A DNA stretch of 64,000 nt. Source: Neodontobutis hainanensis. Taxonomy: Eukaryota; Chordata; Actinopteri; Gobiiformes; Odontobutidae. A model generated the notes under the pieces. The model saw only the letters and a list, made by a program, of their open reading frames with translations, ran no database searches and was not told the DNA's origin. The translations under genes were made by a program, and so were the position numbers. The DNA lies in contig JALDNG010000048.1 of assembly GCA_024349245.1 (NCBI GenBank), forward strand, positions 7,540,501-7,604,500, written 5' to 3'. Position 1 is the stretch's first letter, and each line of letters opens with the position of its first letter. Below, one piece after another: positions 1-13,066 of the stretch.

Positions 1-1671
1 GAACTCTACCTGCCTCAGGTACCAGCTCCTCTTTATCTCTTACCTGCTCTTTTTACTGCTATGTTAACACTTTACAAAATATCTCAAATATACCTTCTGT
101 CTCTGGCAAACAGATACACTCAGGTTGAAGAGGCAGACAAAAAGACTAGCTTAAAGTAAAGTAAGTAAAGTAGCGCTATGGATTTATTCTTTAGTTTAAT
201 GTAAGGATTTCAATAGGTCCAGACTGGGCTAAGAGTGGGCTGGTTTGTAGTGTGAAAGTGTTTGACAGCAGTTTGCAAAATTAGAACAAATGCAGAAGGA
301 CACAGCTAAAGAAAGAAGCAGGGGAAAAAGAACAATTGACAAGACTGAAAACAAATAATGTGGTCAATTAATAAAATAGACATAATAACAAATTGTCAAT
401 GTTATGAAGCAAATGTCATACAAGTTATGTTTTTTGTATATTTTAAGCAATTGTAATTTGACTGTAATTTGAACAAGACACGCTTCATTTAAAAAAAACA
501 TTGCCTTTTGTTGACCAGTGGACAGATGGGTGTTTGCTGACATTTGGAGATGACTGAAAACAACGCAGGTGCTGAAAGTAGTTGACCCTGAAACAAAAGG
601 CTTTTTGGTACTGTTTGATAATGACTGGCGAAGAAAGACAAAAAGGAAGTGAGCAGAAATAAAATTTGTTGTACTTTCCAATTAAATCCAGCTGAACTCA
701 GAGAAGAGAACCTCCTACAGGGCCAATCTGATCTCTTGTTAAAAAAAAGTTTAAACTAAACTAATGCCAACCTGCTTCTCTTCTCACTTCTCATTCCCAT
801 CTCCTCCTCTGTCTCTCTATACTTCACTCTTTAACAACTGTGTGGTTCTGGCTTCCACTCGACATGACTCACAAGATGAAGTGTAAAGTTTTGAGCAAAG
901 AAACGGCCAACTGCTGTTTTCACCGGTGAAGCCAGATCCCATCCAGAAACCCTAAATGCTTCTCTTACTGCCATTAAAAGCTTCAAATTCGATTAAACCA
1001 GTGATCTGCATTCTGGCGTTCTCCTGATTTGGGGCAGAAAATCCTATTTCATGGCGGTGTGGAAGTCGGTTCCAAAAAGACTCTTTATCGTCTGCTTCAT
1101 CTGACTAAATGAGGGACTTTTATTTTTTTTATCTCATCTTCTTAGAGCGCAGAGAAGCTACGGGACAATGCGCTTGTTCTTTGCCATTTGTTTTTGATTT
1201 GTGTCCACTGAAGGCTTGCCATGGTTGCAGCGTGCCTTGATTGTATTACCAGGAGATACAGAGTCATTGAGCAGATTAAAACCTCCCCCCAGTTCCCATT
1301 TGATGAAACCAAAGAATGTCCATTAAGCCGCGAGATGTTGATTAGACGGACAAATGCGATGTCCAGATAGCTGATGATAGGAGAAGTGGCTTTCCTCCGG
1401 GTTTAAGTGTTTCACGATGTTGCAATGGTGGGTTTGGACAGCGAGGCTGTGGCGTCATGTGATCCGTACAAGCCTTTGGAGCGGCTTCAAAAAGAAGGAC
1501 AGTCAGGCCGCGGAGGAGACGGGAGGAAGCGGTTTGTCTGATGAACAAGAGGCAATGATATCAGACGTTTGACAGGACGTCCTACATGTCGACACGTTCC
1601 GACAGAGACGTCAAGTATTTGTAGACCGATGAGACGTACACCTGCTTGAGAATATACAATGCCTCTTTGAA
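1..1671. other. Noncoding stretch, no gene seen
   Basis: I see no gene, RNA gene or named repeat here. A pyrimidine-rich tract lies around 773-830. The part from about 1285 to 1375 is less AT-rich, has few simple repeats and contains GATTA-type words (around 1339). It has the texture of conserved noncoding DNA, but one sequence cannot show conservation. The short open frames have ordinary chance lengths. Confidence 0.6.
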
Positions 1672-1701
1672 CCCCCCCCCCCAAAAAAAAAAAAAAAAAA
1701 A
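1672..1701 (+). repeat. C-run / A-run homopolymer junction
   Basis: A run of 11 C is followed directly by 19 A, then 'tcaataac'. This could be the decayed poly-A end of a retroposed sequence on the plus strand, but no SINE or LINE body is recognisable upstream. It is also a likely site of polymerase slippage or assembly error. Confidence 0.8.
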
Positions 1702-2620
1702 TCAATAACTGAACTCATCTGCCAGTCATCTAGGACTCTTCAAGCATTCGAAAAGCTGGGAAACATAAGGAATCTATCATGAACAATTACAATAGGAGGA
1801 GGAATGCACTTGTAGCAGATACAATAAAACACATTTTATTTTTTGTCTTTAGTTCTTTAAGCATTAATATTTGGTAACGTAAGAAAAATAGATTTTAAGG
1901 CAAGTTTTGGCATGACTGAACTTGACCACATGCTGCAATGACAAACAGGCGCACAAATAATTTATTCTTGCAATAAACTGGATCTGACTTCAGTAATAGA
2001 TTTTAAATATGCCGAAGAGCATTCGACAACAGTCCCTACAGAAGGGCTCATAAAAGGGTCAGTGTTTCCTCCACTAGTCTCAAAATGATCTAAAATAATT
2101 TACAATGCTTAAGTGTTTCAGTAACGTTTCACTCACAATACACAATAACATGCAGGTAGAGGAAATCAAATTATTGCCTTAGTCCAATTATAATCAGAGT
2201 TTTAAACTGCATGTAAACACTAACTAACTCTCTTTAACTCAAAATCAGAGTAACACCTGGACAATGTGGTTTGTTGCTGTATTACTGCTGCATGGATATG
2301 GCTTATTCTGATTAAGGTCGGGCACAGCTCACTGAGCAGGCTCCAGAGTTAGACAGAGACACAGAGTAACACACGTAAACAGAACATGAACTGTGTTTAG
2401 AGGCATACTCACTCATTATTAGACCAGAAAAGACACATATATACGGTCACGCTGCCACTGGCTTCTGTTGGACTGTTATGTTGGAAAGTTTTAAAGAACA
2501 AGCTATACTTTACTTTTGAAGTGCTTTCAGACAGTGCAGTTGTCGAGTAATAAATGTGCTGTTATTAATCTGTTGTGTTTATCTGTTTTTAATTCCTAAA
2601 GTTGGTGTGTTAACGTTAAT

Positions 2621-2835
2621 AAACATTACTGAACAAATCGGTATACAAGTCGGTATATTAACATTTAACGCTAATAAGGCTTAATGCTTTAAAATACTAA
2701 GGAGACATAAATGCATCATTAGCCCGAGCAGTGACTGTACTTTTATTCTCTCTTATGCATGTAAACTCGGACAAGTCGTGAAATCCAGCGGATAGGGTTT
2801 AATCAAGCTATGAGCATAGTCAGAGCAACGTAGTT
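2621..2835 (+). repeat. Unclassified interspersed repeat, copy 1
   Basis: This segment has a clear relative on the same strand at 38648-38878. Shared words in the same order include 'gacataaatgca', 'agcccgag', 'tgtaaactcggacaa', 'aaatccagc' and 'gagcatagtc', with substitutions and small indels between them. No coding capacity or terminal repeats are evident within the aligned part. Upstream, around 2175-2310, an imperfect inverted pair ('ccttagtccaat' against 'gattaagg') hints that the unit may belong to a larger nonautonomous DNA transposon. The family name is not known to me. Confidence 0.6.
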
Positions 2836-3177
2836 ATGAGTGTGAGGAGACCTTTCTATGATTCTATGACCTTTCATTCAATGTTTACTGCATGATACTG
2901 TGGTTATTTGCTGGAAAAAGTAAAAATAAATCATTGTGCAGAATTTGTAGTAAATACAACAACAGCTCCTCAGAAAACCAGAGCTGTCTCAGGTTTGGGA
3001 TTTCTGCAGCTGCGTGAGCAACGAGAGGAGGATGCAAGCAGAGAGATCCTAGCTCAAAGTGATGCTAAGTGAAACATTAGCAAAGACCAAAGTTTAGCTC
3101 AAGATGGAGCTGATCTTTGAACCATTTAATGATACAAATCTTGATTTTGAGAAGCCACAGCTACTTCTGTACGTGAA

Positions 3178-3295
3178 GTGGCACAGGTGGTCAGGAGGTT
3201 GGTGGTTCCATTCCCACTCTTCCCAGTTCAATTAAGCGCTTTGAGTGTCTAGTAGGTGGAACAGCGCTATGTAAAATTCATACTATTTTATATAA
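3178..3295 (+). mobile_element. Degraded tRNA-derived SINE with 'gcgctttgagtg' tail
   Basis: The left part looks like a decayed tRNA promoter: a damaged A box followed by a B-box-like 'ggtggttccattccc'. It is followed by a tail 'aagcgctttgagtgtct...acagcgctatgtaaa'. The same tail type ends the clearer V-SINE at 3867-4120, so the two probably belong to related subfamilies. The central V domain is missing or unrecognisable here. The copy is old and noncoding. Confidence 0.5.
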
Positions 3296-3866
3296 AGCAT
3301 AGGTGAACAAACACAAATTTCATTAAACTTATATGGGAAAAGTATTAATTTGGGCTATTTTCCTGTTGCATGAATAAGGATTTATTGCAGATAAAGATCT
3401 CTGTATGCCTTAAATTGATCATTTTATGATGATAAAGAAAAAAAAAAAAATCTGCTTGGCAAGCGTTTTCCATCTGACCTCTGGCTTGTCACTGTTACAA
3501 CGCATGCGCATGTCCCAGTTGCTGCGCATGCGTAGACAGTGTGTTTATGTAGCTCTGCTGGTCTAACCAACCAGACAAACAACCTGAAGCAAGTAGTGTC
3601 AAAAGAAAATCTCCTTTTGGGGAATATGAGAAGAGGAGAAAAACGGCTCAAGAGCTAACTTAAACCAGTGTGTGTCTTTTTTTACGAAAGCGTGCTCTGA
3701 AGAAACAGAAAGGGCTTCCTACTGACGCGTTTGGACAGGCCACTTTTGTAAATTTTTTGATGAAAATATTTGATTTTGGGAAGTTTAGGAAAGATACAAA
3801 CTTGTATTCTGGCACTGTAAAGCAACAGGCAGTGAGTGCTACGAGTAATAGAGGGGCAGCAAAAAG

Positions 3867-4120
3867 GGCGGCAGTAGCCGTCAGTGGTAGAGAAACCATT
3901 CTTCGACTGGCGGGTGGGCGGTTCGATCCCTGCTCGAAACATCTCAAAACATCATAGCATCCCGCTCTCCCCCACAGTTCATACTGTTGTTGTGTCCTTG
4001 GGCAAGACACTTAACCCACCTTGTCTCCAGTAGTCAGCTGTAACACTCTTAAAAATGCTTTCAGTGCCTACAAGGTGGAAAAGCGCTATATAAATAAGTA
4101 AATAAATAAGTAAATAAATA
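3867..4120 (+). mobile_element. V-SINE, complete but diverged
   Basis: This SINE can be read from end to end. The tRNA-like head begins 'ggcggcagtagc', with an A-box-like segment at about 3874-3890 and a B-box 'ggttcgatccc' near 3919. The conserved V-SINE core 'cttgggcaagacacttaacc' lies at about 3998-4017. The tail 'ggaaaagcgctatataaata' runs into an imperfect (TAAA)n stretch. V-SINEs are transcribed by RNA polymerase III from the internal A and B boxes and are moved by a partner LINE. The head has accumulated changes, for example 'gtagccgtcagtggtagag' in the A box, so this copy is older than those at 27235 and 37009. Confidence 0.8.
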
Positions 4121-5662
<1,542 letters not shown>

Positions 5663-6244
5663 CAACAACATTGGGGCCAAAGTTAATGCAGTTCATTTGT
5701 GAGGCGAACACAAACCAGCCTTGATTCAGCCCAAATGCATAAAGAGCCACACATTTGTGGCTCCAGTAGTGAAGGTTGACAGAGTTTAGGCAATTAGATT
5801 TTTAATCAGCATTTTGTAGCTCTGTTGTCGTGACAGAGGTGCATTTGGCAAATTAATACAACAGTTAAAAGGTGAATGTGAAGTAGTTAGTGGTGATTAT
5901 TAAGCCATAAAATAATAACGAGCCTGTTGTGGCTTTGTGTCAGTGCGTATATACATATTCTCTGATTTAAATGTATATACTGTATATTTTTAAGTTAAAT
6001 TAGCAGTGGAAATGACAAAACACCAGAGCCACACAGGAGGACTCACAGAACCGATGACCAACAGAGTTAGATAGTGTTGTGTTGTGATCATCATTGATTA
6101 TCTTTTTGAATGTATAATAAAATAATATATAATAGCCTTTTTTGAGGCACATTGTAGAAACTGGAGGCTTAGGGCCCAATCACGCCTCTCAAAAGGCTCA
6201 CAGTCAGTGACGCATGTCTGATTTGTCATCTTCTACCTGACCAA

Positions 6245-6612
6245 ATAGATATCCAAGGATTCGAGAATGTCAATCTGCAGTATTCAGACTTAAGAAGTTT
6301 GAAAACAATAAGAAGTGAAAAATGAGGGATTCTGTTCAAACCAAATCAAGTTCAGGTAGACCAACAAAAATTTCAGCCACAACTGCCAGAAAAATTGTTC
6401 GGGATGCAAAGAAAACCCCACAAATAACTTCAGATGAAATACAGGACTCTTCAAGGATGATGTTTCATCATCAGCCTTGAAGCTGCGCATGGGACGTACT
6501 TGAACGTTCCAACATGACAACGATCCAAAGTACAAGGCCAAATCGACCTGTCATTGACCACAGCAACATAAAGTCAAGGTTCTGGACTGACCATCTCAGT
6601 CTCCTGACCTCC
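6245..6612 (+). pseudogene. Tc1-like transposase relic, truncated and internally deleted
   Basis: Around 6350-6440 one frame reads as a Tc1-type DNA-binding region (SGRPTKISATTARKIV...), the helix-turn-helix part of Tc1/mariner transposases. Soon after, from about 6450, the text jumps to the C-terminal part of such a protein (a frame resembling 'NDPKHTSK' and 'SPDLNP' motifs near 6510-6610). The central DDE catalytic region has therefore been deleted. No terminal inverted repeats are visible at either end. The DNA from about 6250 to 6430 is closely related to the minus-strand core of the element at 12146-13066, so both come from the same Tc1 family. It cannot encode an active enzyme. Confidence 0.75.
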
Positions 6613-7059
6613 TAAACTCAATGAGAAATTATTAAAATTATTGATTTAACCACGGGTGAACCATTCTGCGGGTTCTTTTGTACATGTCTTTAGTGCCGAG
6701 GAGATGGGGTGCTAAGGTGCATAAGGTTCATAACATGAAAAGTTTCTTTTCTTAGAGAGTCTGAGATGTTGAATCCCATCTAAATTCTTCCCATCCATTA
6801 AACTCAGCTTCGATCATGAATTATTCCTCCATAAGGCAGATATTGATAGGGTCCTGAGCGTCCTGAGCAGGATGAGCGTGCACGAGCATCAAACCGGAGG
6901 ATTAACACAATGCTTTCCAATAGCAACTAATAATGTATTGTGTCAATGAGCCTTAGGTCTGTCTTTGTGTCACATCACAATGACCAATGGCTGCCTCCAA
7001 TAAAAGCCACACAGACAGTTTTTCAATCAGAATAATCGAACTCTCTGAGACAATGATGC
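6613..7059. other. Noncoding stretch, nothing recognised
   Basis: I see no gene, repeat or RNA. The only notable text is a short doublet, 'cctgagcgtcctgagcagga', at about 6853-6872. Confidence 0.5.
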
Positions 7060-7235
7060 ATGGCTGCATGGTGTTGCAGTGGTAAGCACGTTCGCCTCTT
7101 ACCAAGAAGGCCCACGGTTTGCATGCAAACTCCACTTTCTATGTGGTACTCCAGTTTGCTCCATCAACATAAAAAAACATGCTCGGCGCCCCCTGGTGTG
7201 GCTGACGACTAGGACATTTCCCCATGGGGATAATA
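7060..7235 (+). mobile_element. tRNA-headed repeat with internal deletion
   Basis: The left end resembles a tRNA-type promoter ('gcatggtgttgcagtggtaagcacg' overlaps an A box). It continues into the fish repeat body ('catgcaaactccac', 'gtactccagtttgctcc', 'aaaaacatgc'), but the B-box region is largely lost. The tail 'ccccatggggataataaagg' differs from the other copies in this window and resembles tails of other fish SINEs. Related copies lie at 10294, 15698, 38908, 44050, 50911 and 57144. I do not assign a family name. Confidence 0.65.
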
Positions 7236-7876
7236 AAGGGATAACAAAAAAAACATATTTATTTCTTCTGCAAGATTCTGTCAAATATAAGGAATATGGC
7301 CTAATAACGCGGCCCTCTAATCATCGAGTTAAGGTTCCAGAAAGAGGATACACTCAGCCCAGGATTAGGGTTATTTCATTGGCTTTCAAGTTGAAGCGTG
7401 TTAAAGCAGAAGCAGCTGGGGATAGAGTGGGCTGCTCCGATGGTTAACCGCGCTGACCTATTACAGATGTCATGGTCTCCACAAGAACCCAGCGTCTGGA
7501 GCCCAACACAGGGAACAGACAGGAAGGGAAGTAATTAAATGACTTCATGTGCAAATGAGGTTTTGCCAGATTTGGCTGGTTCTATTGTAATTTAGTGTCT
7601 CATAGTCAGAAGTATCAGTGAATCGACCAGTTATTATTTATTATCACTCAATCATGACACATAATTGTATTGTGTATATATAATGGCTGTAAATTACAAA
7701 ACATATATGACTTCAGTGGAAAGCAATTACATTTTTGCCAATATCACAAAAGTTATAAGCTAATGCTAACAAGTTTTGCAAAAAATATTACAGATTTGCA
7801 CTATAGTCTTTTTGTTTTGGATTTCTTTTTTTTTCCACTGTAAATATCCAGAAGTTAGGAGAAACATTGTACACTG

Positions 7877-7912
7877 TACATTCAGAGAGTATTTATATAC
7901 TCTCTGAATGTA
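7877..7912. repeat. 36-bp perfect palindrome
   Basis: Arms of 16 nt (7877-7892 and 7897-7912) are exact reverse complements around a 4-nt spacer, 'ttat'. The stem continues imperfectly by one wobble and one A:T pair. No mobile element is recognised around it. Confidence 0.95.
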
Positions 7913-7956
7913 TACGGGATATAAATGTTAAAAGTCTATAACATCCATTTTTCTTA

Positions 7957-8125
7957 GAGGCTCGGTGGCAGAGCGGATGTCCTACAACCAGAAGTGCCAT
8001 TGGCATTACACAGTTCGATTCCTGATCTCCTTAGTTCATACGGCTGTATGCGGCTTACTCCGACTAAACTTGGACTAAACACTAGCATTGGCTCCATTTA
8101 GATAAGTTTGTTAATGTATTAAAAT
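7957..8125 (+). mobile_element. Degraded tRNA-derived SINE (V-SINE-like head)
   Basis: The order 'gctcggtggcagagcggatg' (A-box-like), 'ccagaagtgccattggc' and 'agttcgattcctg' (B box) is that of the tRNA-like head of V-type fish SINEs. The following 'ttagttcatacggctgta' is a decayed form of the sequence that leads into the V core in better copies. The core itself and a clear tail are not readable. The right boundary is uncertain. Confidence 0.5.
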
Positions 8126-10293
8126 AAAAAAAATGAACTAAAATCCTGAAAATGTTTCTTTTTGGTTACACAGTAGAAGCAGTACATTAGTCATTTCCCC
8201 TAAAGACGTAAATACAGATGCTATTGTTGCAGCTTTGGTTTGCTCATTCAGGTGCATGTCTCACTTCTCGAATATCAGCTGAGACTCACCTGTACGGCAG
8301 CTGAGTCCTCTTTAAAGCAGAAGGGAAGAGGTGGATTAGAGCCGGCGTAAACACAAACAGGCAGGTATCAGGTGGATGAAAAAACAGAGAAACAGAATCC
8401 CACATGATAAGAGTCCCGTCAGAGCTAATCCTCTTAAGTCACCGGCAGCACTTTAGAATTCCTGTCTGCAGCTGTTTGAGCTGCACTTCAAGTCAAACAA
8501 GTAAAATGAGAAGACTGATTTTTAAGACAGTACATTTAGATCTTTTGCATGTTGAAAGAGAAGTTTATTTGAAGTTGAATTGAAGAATATACAGTAAGTT
8601 ATAATATGCAAGAATTTTTTTTATCATGTTCCACACTGGAAAAAAACTAACAAAACTAAATTCTTGACACTTTCAATATGTCAGTTCTCAACATTGTTAT
8701 TATCAAAGTCAACAAATAATAGAGAAAGGGTTCAAAACTGAACAAAAAAATAAATAAACCATCACATCTTCAAATTAATATTTAGTAGTCTTGAAGAGTC
8801 ATTCTTAAAGCAATATTTGTGGTGCGAGAAAACCTTTTTCCACTACTTTTAGTTTTCTGTAAGTCTAGGGCGATTTCTCTGTGATATAGTATAAAGTATA
8901 TCATTGTTTAATGATCTGTTCCAATATAAATAATTGTCTAAATAACTTTTGTTAGACCATTTCTAAACAAGTTAAGCTCTCTCCTCTGTGTCTCTGAAGA
9001 CACTCTGTACCTTCACTGTCCTCTACATGAGGCTGTTCATGTCTGTCCCCTCTACAATGGAACATTAATAGATCATCCACCGGTACACGAATAAGAGGCT
9101 TTTTTTTTATTGAGACCACGGTTAAATCAGGACATATGGTCACCCTAGCTAGCTTTTTAATGACTTTGTTGCTAGAGAAAGAAAGTGCAGTGAATTTATA
9201 CAAGCATATAATAATCTTTATTAACATTTATGAGAAATTAATATTTCAAGAGGTATAGACCTTACCAAAAACATAAACTTTTTAATGTATTTAAACCTAA
9301 TATTCAATTGTTTTTTAGTATCCAGTTGTTTAAGCCAGATTTTTGTAGTATTCAGTATCCGGTTCTGTGTTTCTTAAACTGGGTTAACTTCGAAAGAAAC
9401 TGGGATAATATGGCACTTATAGTTTGCATGCTGGTTTCTGACAGCTGCCGCATAAACTCAGTCATGTATTGCACGGCAAAATTAATATGACGCTATGGAT
9501 CTGTAACATTCCTACAGCAGCAAAAGTAACCACAAAACTTCACACTGTTATTAACGATAAGCAACACACTTAAGGATGCCATATTCTTTACAAAGTCCAG
9601 TAATGAAAATCATTTGTCATTGACTGCATACAAATATAAAATGTTTTTTAAATTTAGTAATTTTACTTGTAATATATTGTTCAGCCCTCGTTATGTCGTA
9701 AGTTTACTTCACGATCAGAATAAGTCCAGGTAAATTACAAAGCAGGATTGTGTCATGCCGCTGTGGGACTGACCTTACAACTGACTGCTTTCTGAATGCC
9801 AAGGCAAATAAACGAAGACGCTGGAAGCAGAACAACAGGGAAAAGTGAGCACAAACAGCCCTGAGGGTAAAAGCACACGTAGAGGAACGCAGGACAATGG
9901 GGCAAAGGTTCCCGTCACGAAAGGCTTGAAGCGAGGCCGCGGGTCGGGTCGCCTCTGTTATCATAACAGTGGCTAAAAGCAGTGCTAATGTGGGAAACTA
10001 CTTGGAGGGAATGATCCTGGCACACACTCAAAGATTTTTTTAAACCTAACACATTTTTACGGATGTTGTAGACCTTACCTCACGGATTCCCTTCAAGAAT
10101 AATAAATGACTCTGAACATGGATGTCATGCAAAATCTCACACAGTCTGATTTTAAAGAAAACATGGTCGTCTATCGCAGTACCTATGGCTTTTGGAGGAT
10201 AAAAGTAAACAATGATTGTAGACACTATGACTCCATGTTGAAAGGAGCTTTCACTAATGAGATTCACTTAATATGCATGCAGATGTATATTAA
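8126..10293. other. Noncoding stretch, no gene seen
   Basis: No gene or named repeat is recognised. The part from 8395 to 8500 reads like conserved noncoding DNA (mixed composition, no simple repeats). The rest is AT-rich filler with short, overlapping chance open frames. Confidence 0.5.
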
Positions 10294-10400
10294 CGGCACA
10301 GCAACAGCGTGGTTAGCACTCTTACCTCACAGTAAGAAGGTCTTGGGTTCAATTCCCATCCAGGACAGGGCCTTTCTGTGGAGTTTCCATGTTCCTTCCA
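10294..10400 (+). mobile_element. tRNA-headed repeat, 3'-truncated
   Basis: An A-box-like 'acagcgtggttagcactctt', the linker 'ctcacagtaagaaggtcttg' and the B box 'ggttcaattcccatcc' are followed by 'cctttctgtggagtttccatg', the normal start of this repeat's body. The copy stops soon afterwards. It is the clearest head of this family in the window and shows its tRNA ancestry. Confidence 0.75.
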
Positions 10401-10899
10401 GTTGAAAGTGCAAACATAGATGTGTAAAAGAGGCTATTGACGTCAACAGTTCTAAAGAAAGTAGAAACAGATGAACTTCTGGAACATTTAGAATATTTTA
10501 CACTTTAAAAAAACGTGTGCATATTTTTATGTCACTTTGAACCTCATTCATTTTTAATAATAATGGAACTCTGGGAACATACTTAGAGGAAATGCTCAAA
10601 GTGCTGTGCTGATTAATGTTAGAAAAGTTGTGATATGCTTTTTTTGAGAAAATATCTATGGCTAAATACCAAGACCACATAAAGGTTGCATTAGCCTGAG
10701 TGGGGCTTAGAAGACTCAACAGTTTGATTACCATCAAGCATAAAAAAAACTCCAAGTACAATAGTTCAGTTAATCAGCTCCCAGACAATCTGACGTTTTC
10801 ACTAGATCAGCATTTGTTTTCTATAAACCTTTTGTACTCAGTTTTATTGTTGTCCTCACCTGCCAGGTGGACTGCAGATGGAAGTAGCTTGTAGCTAAA
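10401..10899. other. Noncoding stretch, no gene seen
   Basis: AT-rich DNA with no recognised gene, RNA or repeat. The short open frames on both strands have no familiar motif. Confidence 0.5.
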
Positions 10900-10982
10900 T
10901 CAGGTACAAAACATCTCTGTTCTTGTGAGAATAATGTATTTGTACATGGTCCCTGAGAAATAAAGAATAAACTAAACTAAAC
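10900..10982 (+). mobile_element. Probable LINE 3'-terminal fragment
   Basis: The phrase 'tttgtacatggtccctgaga' followed by 'aataaagaataaactaaact' looks like the end of a non-LTR element: a short 3' untranslated segment, an AATAAA-type signal and a tandem AAACT tail. No coding part survives upstream. This identification rests on remembered fish repeat tails and is tentative. Confidence 0.4.
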
Positions 10983-12145
10983 AGCCTACTTGAGCAGTGA
11001 GAGTAGTGTGAATGCTAATATAGTGATTGATCAACTGTGGCAAAGACTTGTATTAGTCAGGGCCTCATTCTCTCCTAAAGCACTTCTTCAATCCACTTAA
11101 CAGAAGCAAGGCTGAACACAGAGTAAGCTATTTATGGAGCTTACACTATTGGTCTATTTGACTGTGGCTTTTGGCCTTTTTAACCTTTTAACCGCACAAC
11201 AACCTTACTATTCTCTAAAAACTACACAAAAAGAGAAAGCCCAATAGGGACTAAAATATTGGCTCAGTGAAGTATTTTTCTGCTGTGGTGACATGTTACA
11301 GCTCGGCACGTTACAGTGCACAGATTATAGCAGCCAAATTGGACAGAGTGTGTAAATATAACTCAAAGTGCCGGGCTAATTCACGTTTAATGTCCTCATA
11401 TTATCATTGAGCCAGTCACCATTCATCTCTCTCTCTGTATAATTCCCACATTGCTTTAGCGGTGCCTCATCAGGGACTTTCTTTATTAAAACGAGTGTTT
11501 GCAGCGCGGCGTCATCCCACATCCTGGATCCAATCAGCCTCGCATCTGTGCTCTCCGTCTGAACAAATGGCCACTCTGTGAAAACAGGCTCGCACAAATA
11601 ATGACAAAGTTAAAACAGAGCTCCCCCTCGAGTGCACATTTAGCACAGTGCAGTGTAAACACGTGGCGCTGGTTGTGGGTTATTGATGCTGAGGATTTGA
11701 GGAAAGAAAACTCATCTGAGAACAGCATTCAGAATGTCAACTGATAAATATCTGCTGCCGTTTGCGCCGTGTGGCTGTTAACAAATGCCAGAAAATAAGT
11801 GAAAGACCCCTGACATATTTGGACCTTCTGTAATAATCACTCTACATGTTTATATGACACTCAGTGAAAAATTACATTGTCTTTGTCCAACTAAAACAGA
11901 ACTAAATGTATCTTAATCAAACGGCTGTATATGCACATCAAATGCACTGCACGTGGTCCACTTTCTCACATACTGTATATCAAATTTTCTCAATAGGGCT
12001 CAATAGCTTATAAAATTGAAATAGAATTAAAGTTGAAGTTGCCAAAGCGGTCTGGTCCAGAGCGTCCCGTACTACTCTGGAGACAATTTGGCCTTTGGTT
12101 GCAAAAGGTGGAGCTAAACAATGCAGTCTGTTAATGGACAACATA
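10983..12145. other. Noncoding stretch, possible conserved block
   Basis: No gene is recognised. The part from about 11365 to 11580 (with TAAT-type words and an 'attggatccagg'-like segment) is GC-richer and free of simple repeats, so it is a candidate conserved noncoding block. The open frames there overlap on both strands. Confidence 0.45.
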
Positions 12146-13066
12146 CGGTTATGCTCATAAGTTACCTTGGCAGAGTTTGTAATTTTTGTTGGCCATTCTT
12201 CAGAGAATATGAATGATAACACAAAAACCTTTCTTTCAATCATAGTTAGTCATTAGGTGAAGCCATTTATTGTCAAACAACTGTGTTTACTCTTTTTAAA
12301 TCATAATGACAACATAAACTACCCACATGACCCTGATCAAATGTTTACATATCCCAGTTCTTAATACTATGTATTATCACCTATGTGGTTGTTGTGGATG
12401 AGGCTCTTTATTTTCTCAGATAAGCTGGTAAAGCTGCCCATTGTTCTTGGCAAAAAAGTTCCTGTAAATTTTTTTCAGAGAGTGCTGTATTTCAGCTAAA
12501 GTTATTTGATGTTTTTTCTTTGCCTCCCGAACAAATTTCCTGGAAGTTGTGGCTGAAAATTTTGTTGGTCTACCTGACCTTGGTTGGGTTTAAACAGAAT
12601 CCTTCATTTTGAAAACTGCTGATTGGCATTCTCAATTCCTTGGATATCTTTTTATATCCCTTTCCTGTTTTATACAGTTCAATTCAGAATAAAGAAATGT
12701 CAGTGCAGTACTGGATGAGAGATGCAAGGGTGTGTCAGCCAAACTCATTGACTTTTTATCCACACACACTGATTACAAGCGAACAGATCCCAGGTGAGGA
12801 TGGTTACATTTAGTAGACATTCAAACCTGTTTGTGTCAACTTGTGAGCATGTTATCAGGCCAAAATCTACTTTTGATCAGGGTCATTTGGGTAGTTTCTG
12901 TTGTCAATATGATTAAAAAAAGAGTAAACTTAGTTGTTTGGCAGTAAATGGCTTCATCAACGACTAACTATGAGTGAAAGAAAGTCTTTTGTGTTATCAT
13001 TTATATTCTCTGAAAAATGGCCAAAAGAAAATCACAAATTCTTATGTAAACTTATGAGCACAACTG
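12146..13066 (-). mobile_element. Tc1-like transposon, nonautonomous, long inverted ends
   Basis: Both ends are readable. The left end begins 'cggttatgctcataagtt' after a TA at 12144-12145. The right end finishes '...cttatgagcacaactg' before a TA at 13067-13068. The inverted arms are each about 200 nt (about 12146-12350 and 12880-13066) and match at roughly 80-85% by eye, including the segment 'ataacacaaaa' and 'gggtcat...gggtagtttctg' against its complement. TA duplication and long inverted ends are the Tc1/mariner pattern. Between the arms, on the minus strand, lies a transposase remnant: a DNA-binding segment (SGRPTKFSATTSRKFVRE, about 12500-12590) then a C-terminal-like piece, so the catalytic core is deleted. 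The element would need a transposase supplied elsewhere. Confidence 0.85.
12375..12640 (-). pseudogene. Tc1 transposase remnant inside the element
   Basis: Read on the minus strand, the DNA-binding part (SGRPTKFSATTSRKF at about 12545-12590) is followed by ITLAEIQ and then by a piece resembling the protein's C terminus (AKNNGQL and a degenerate end near 12380). Family members have about 340 residues. Here the central part that carries the DDE residues is missing and stop codons interrupt the rest. Upstream text matches the fragment at 6245-6430 at the DNA level. Confidence 0.7.
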
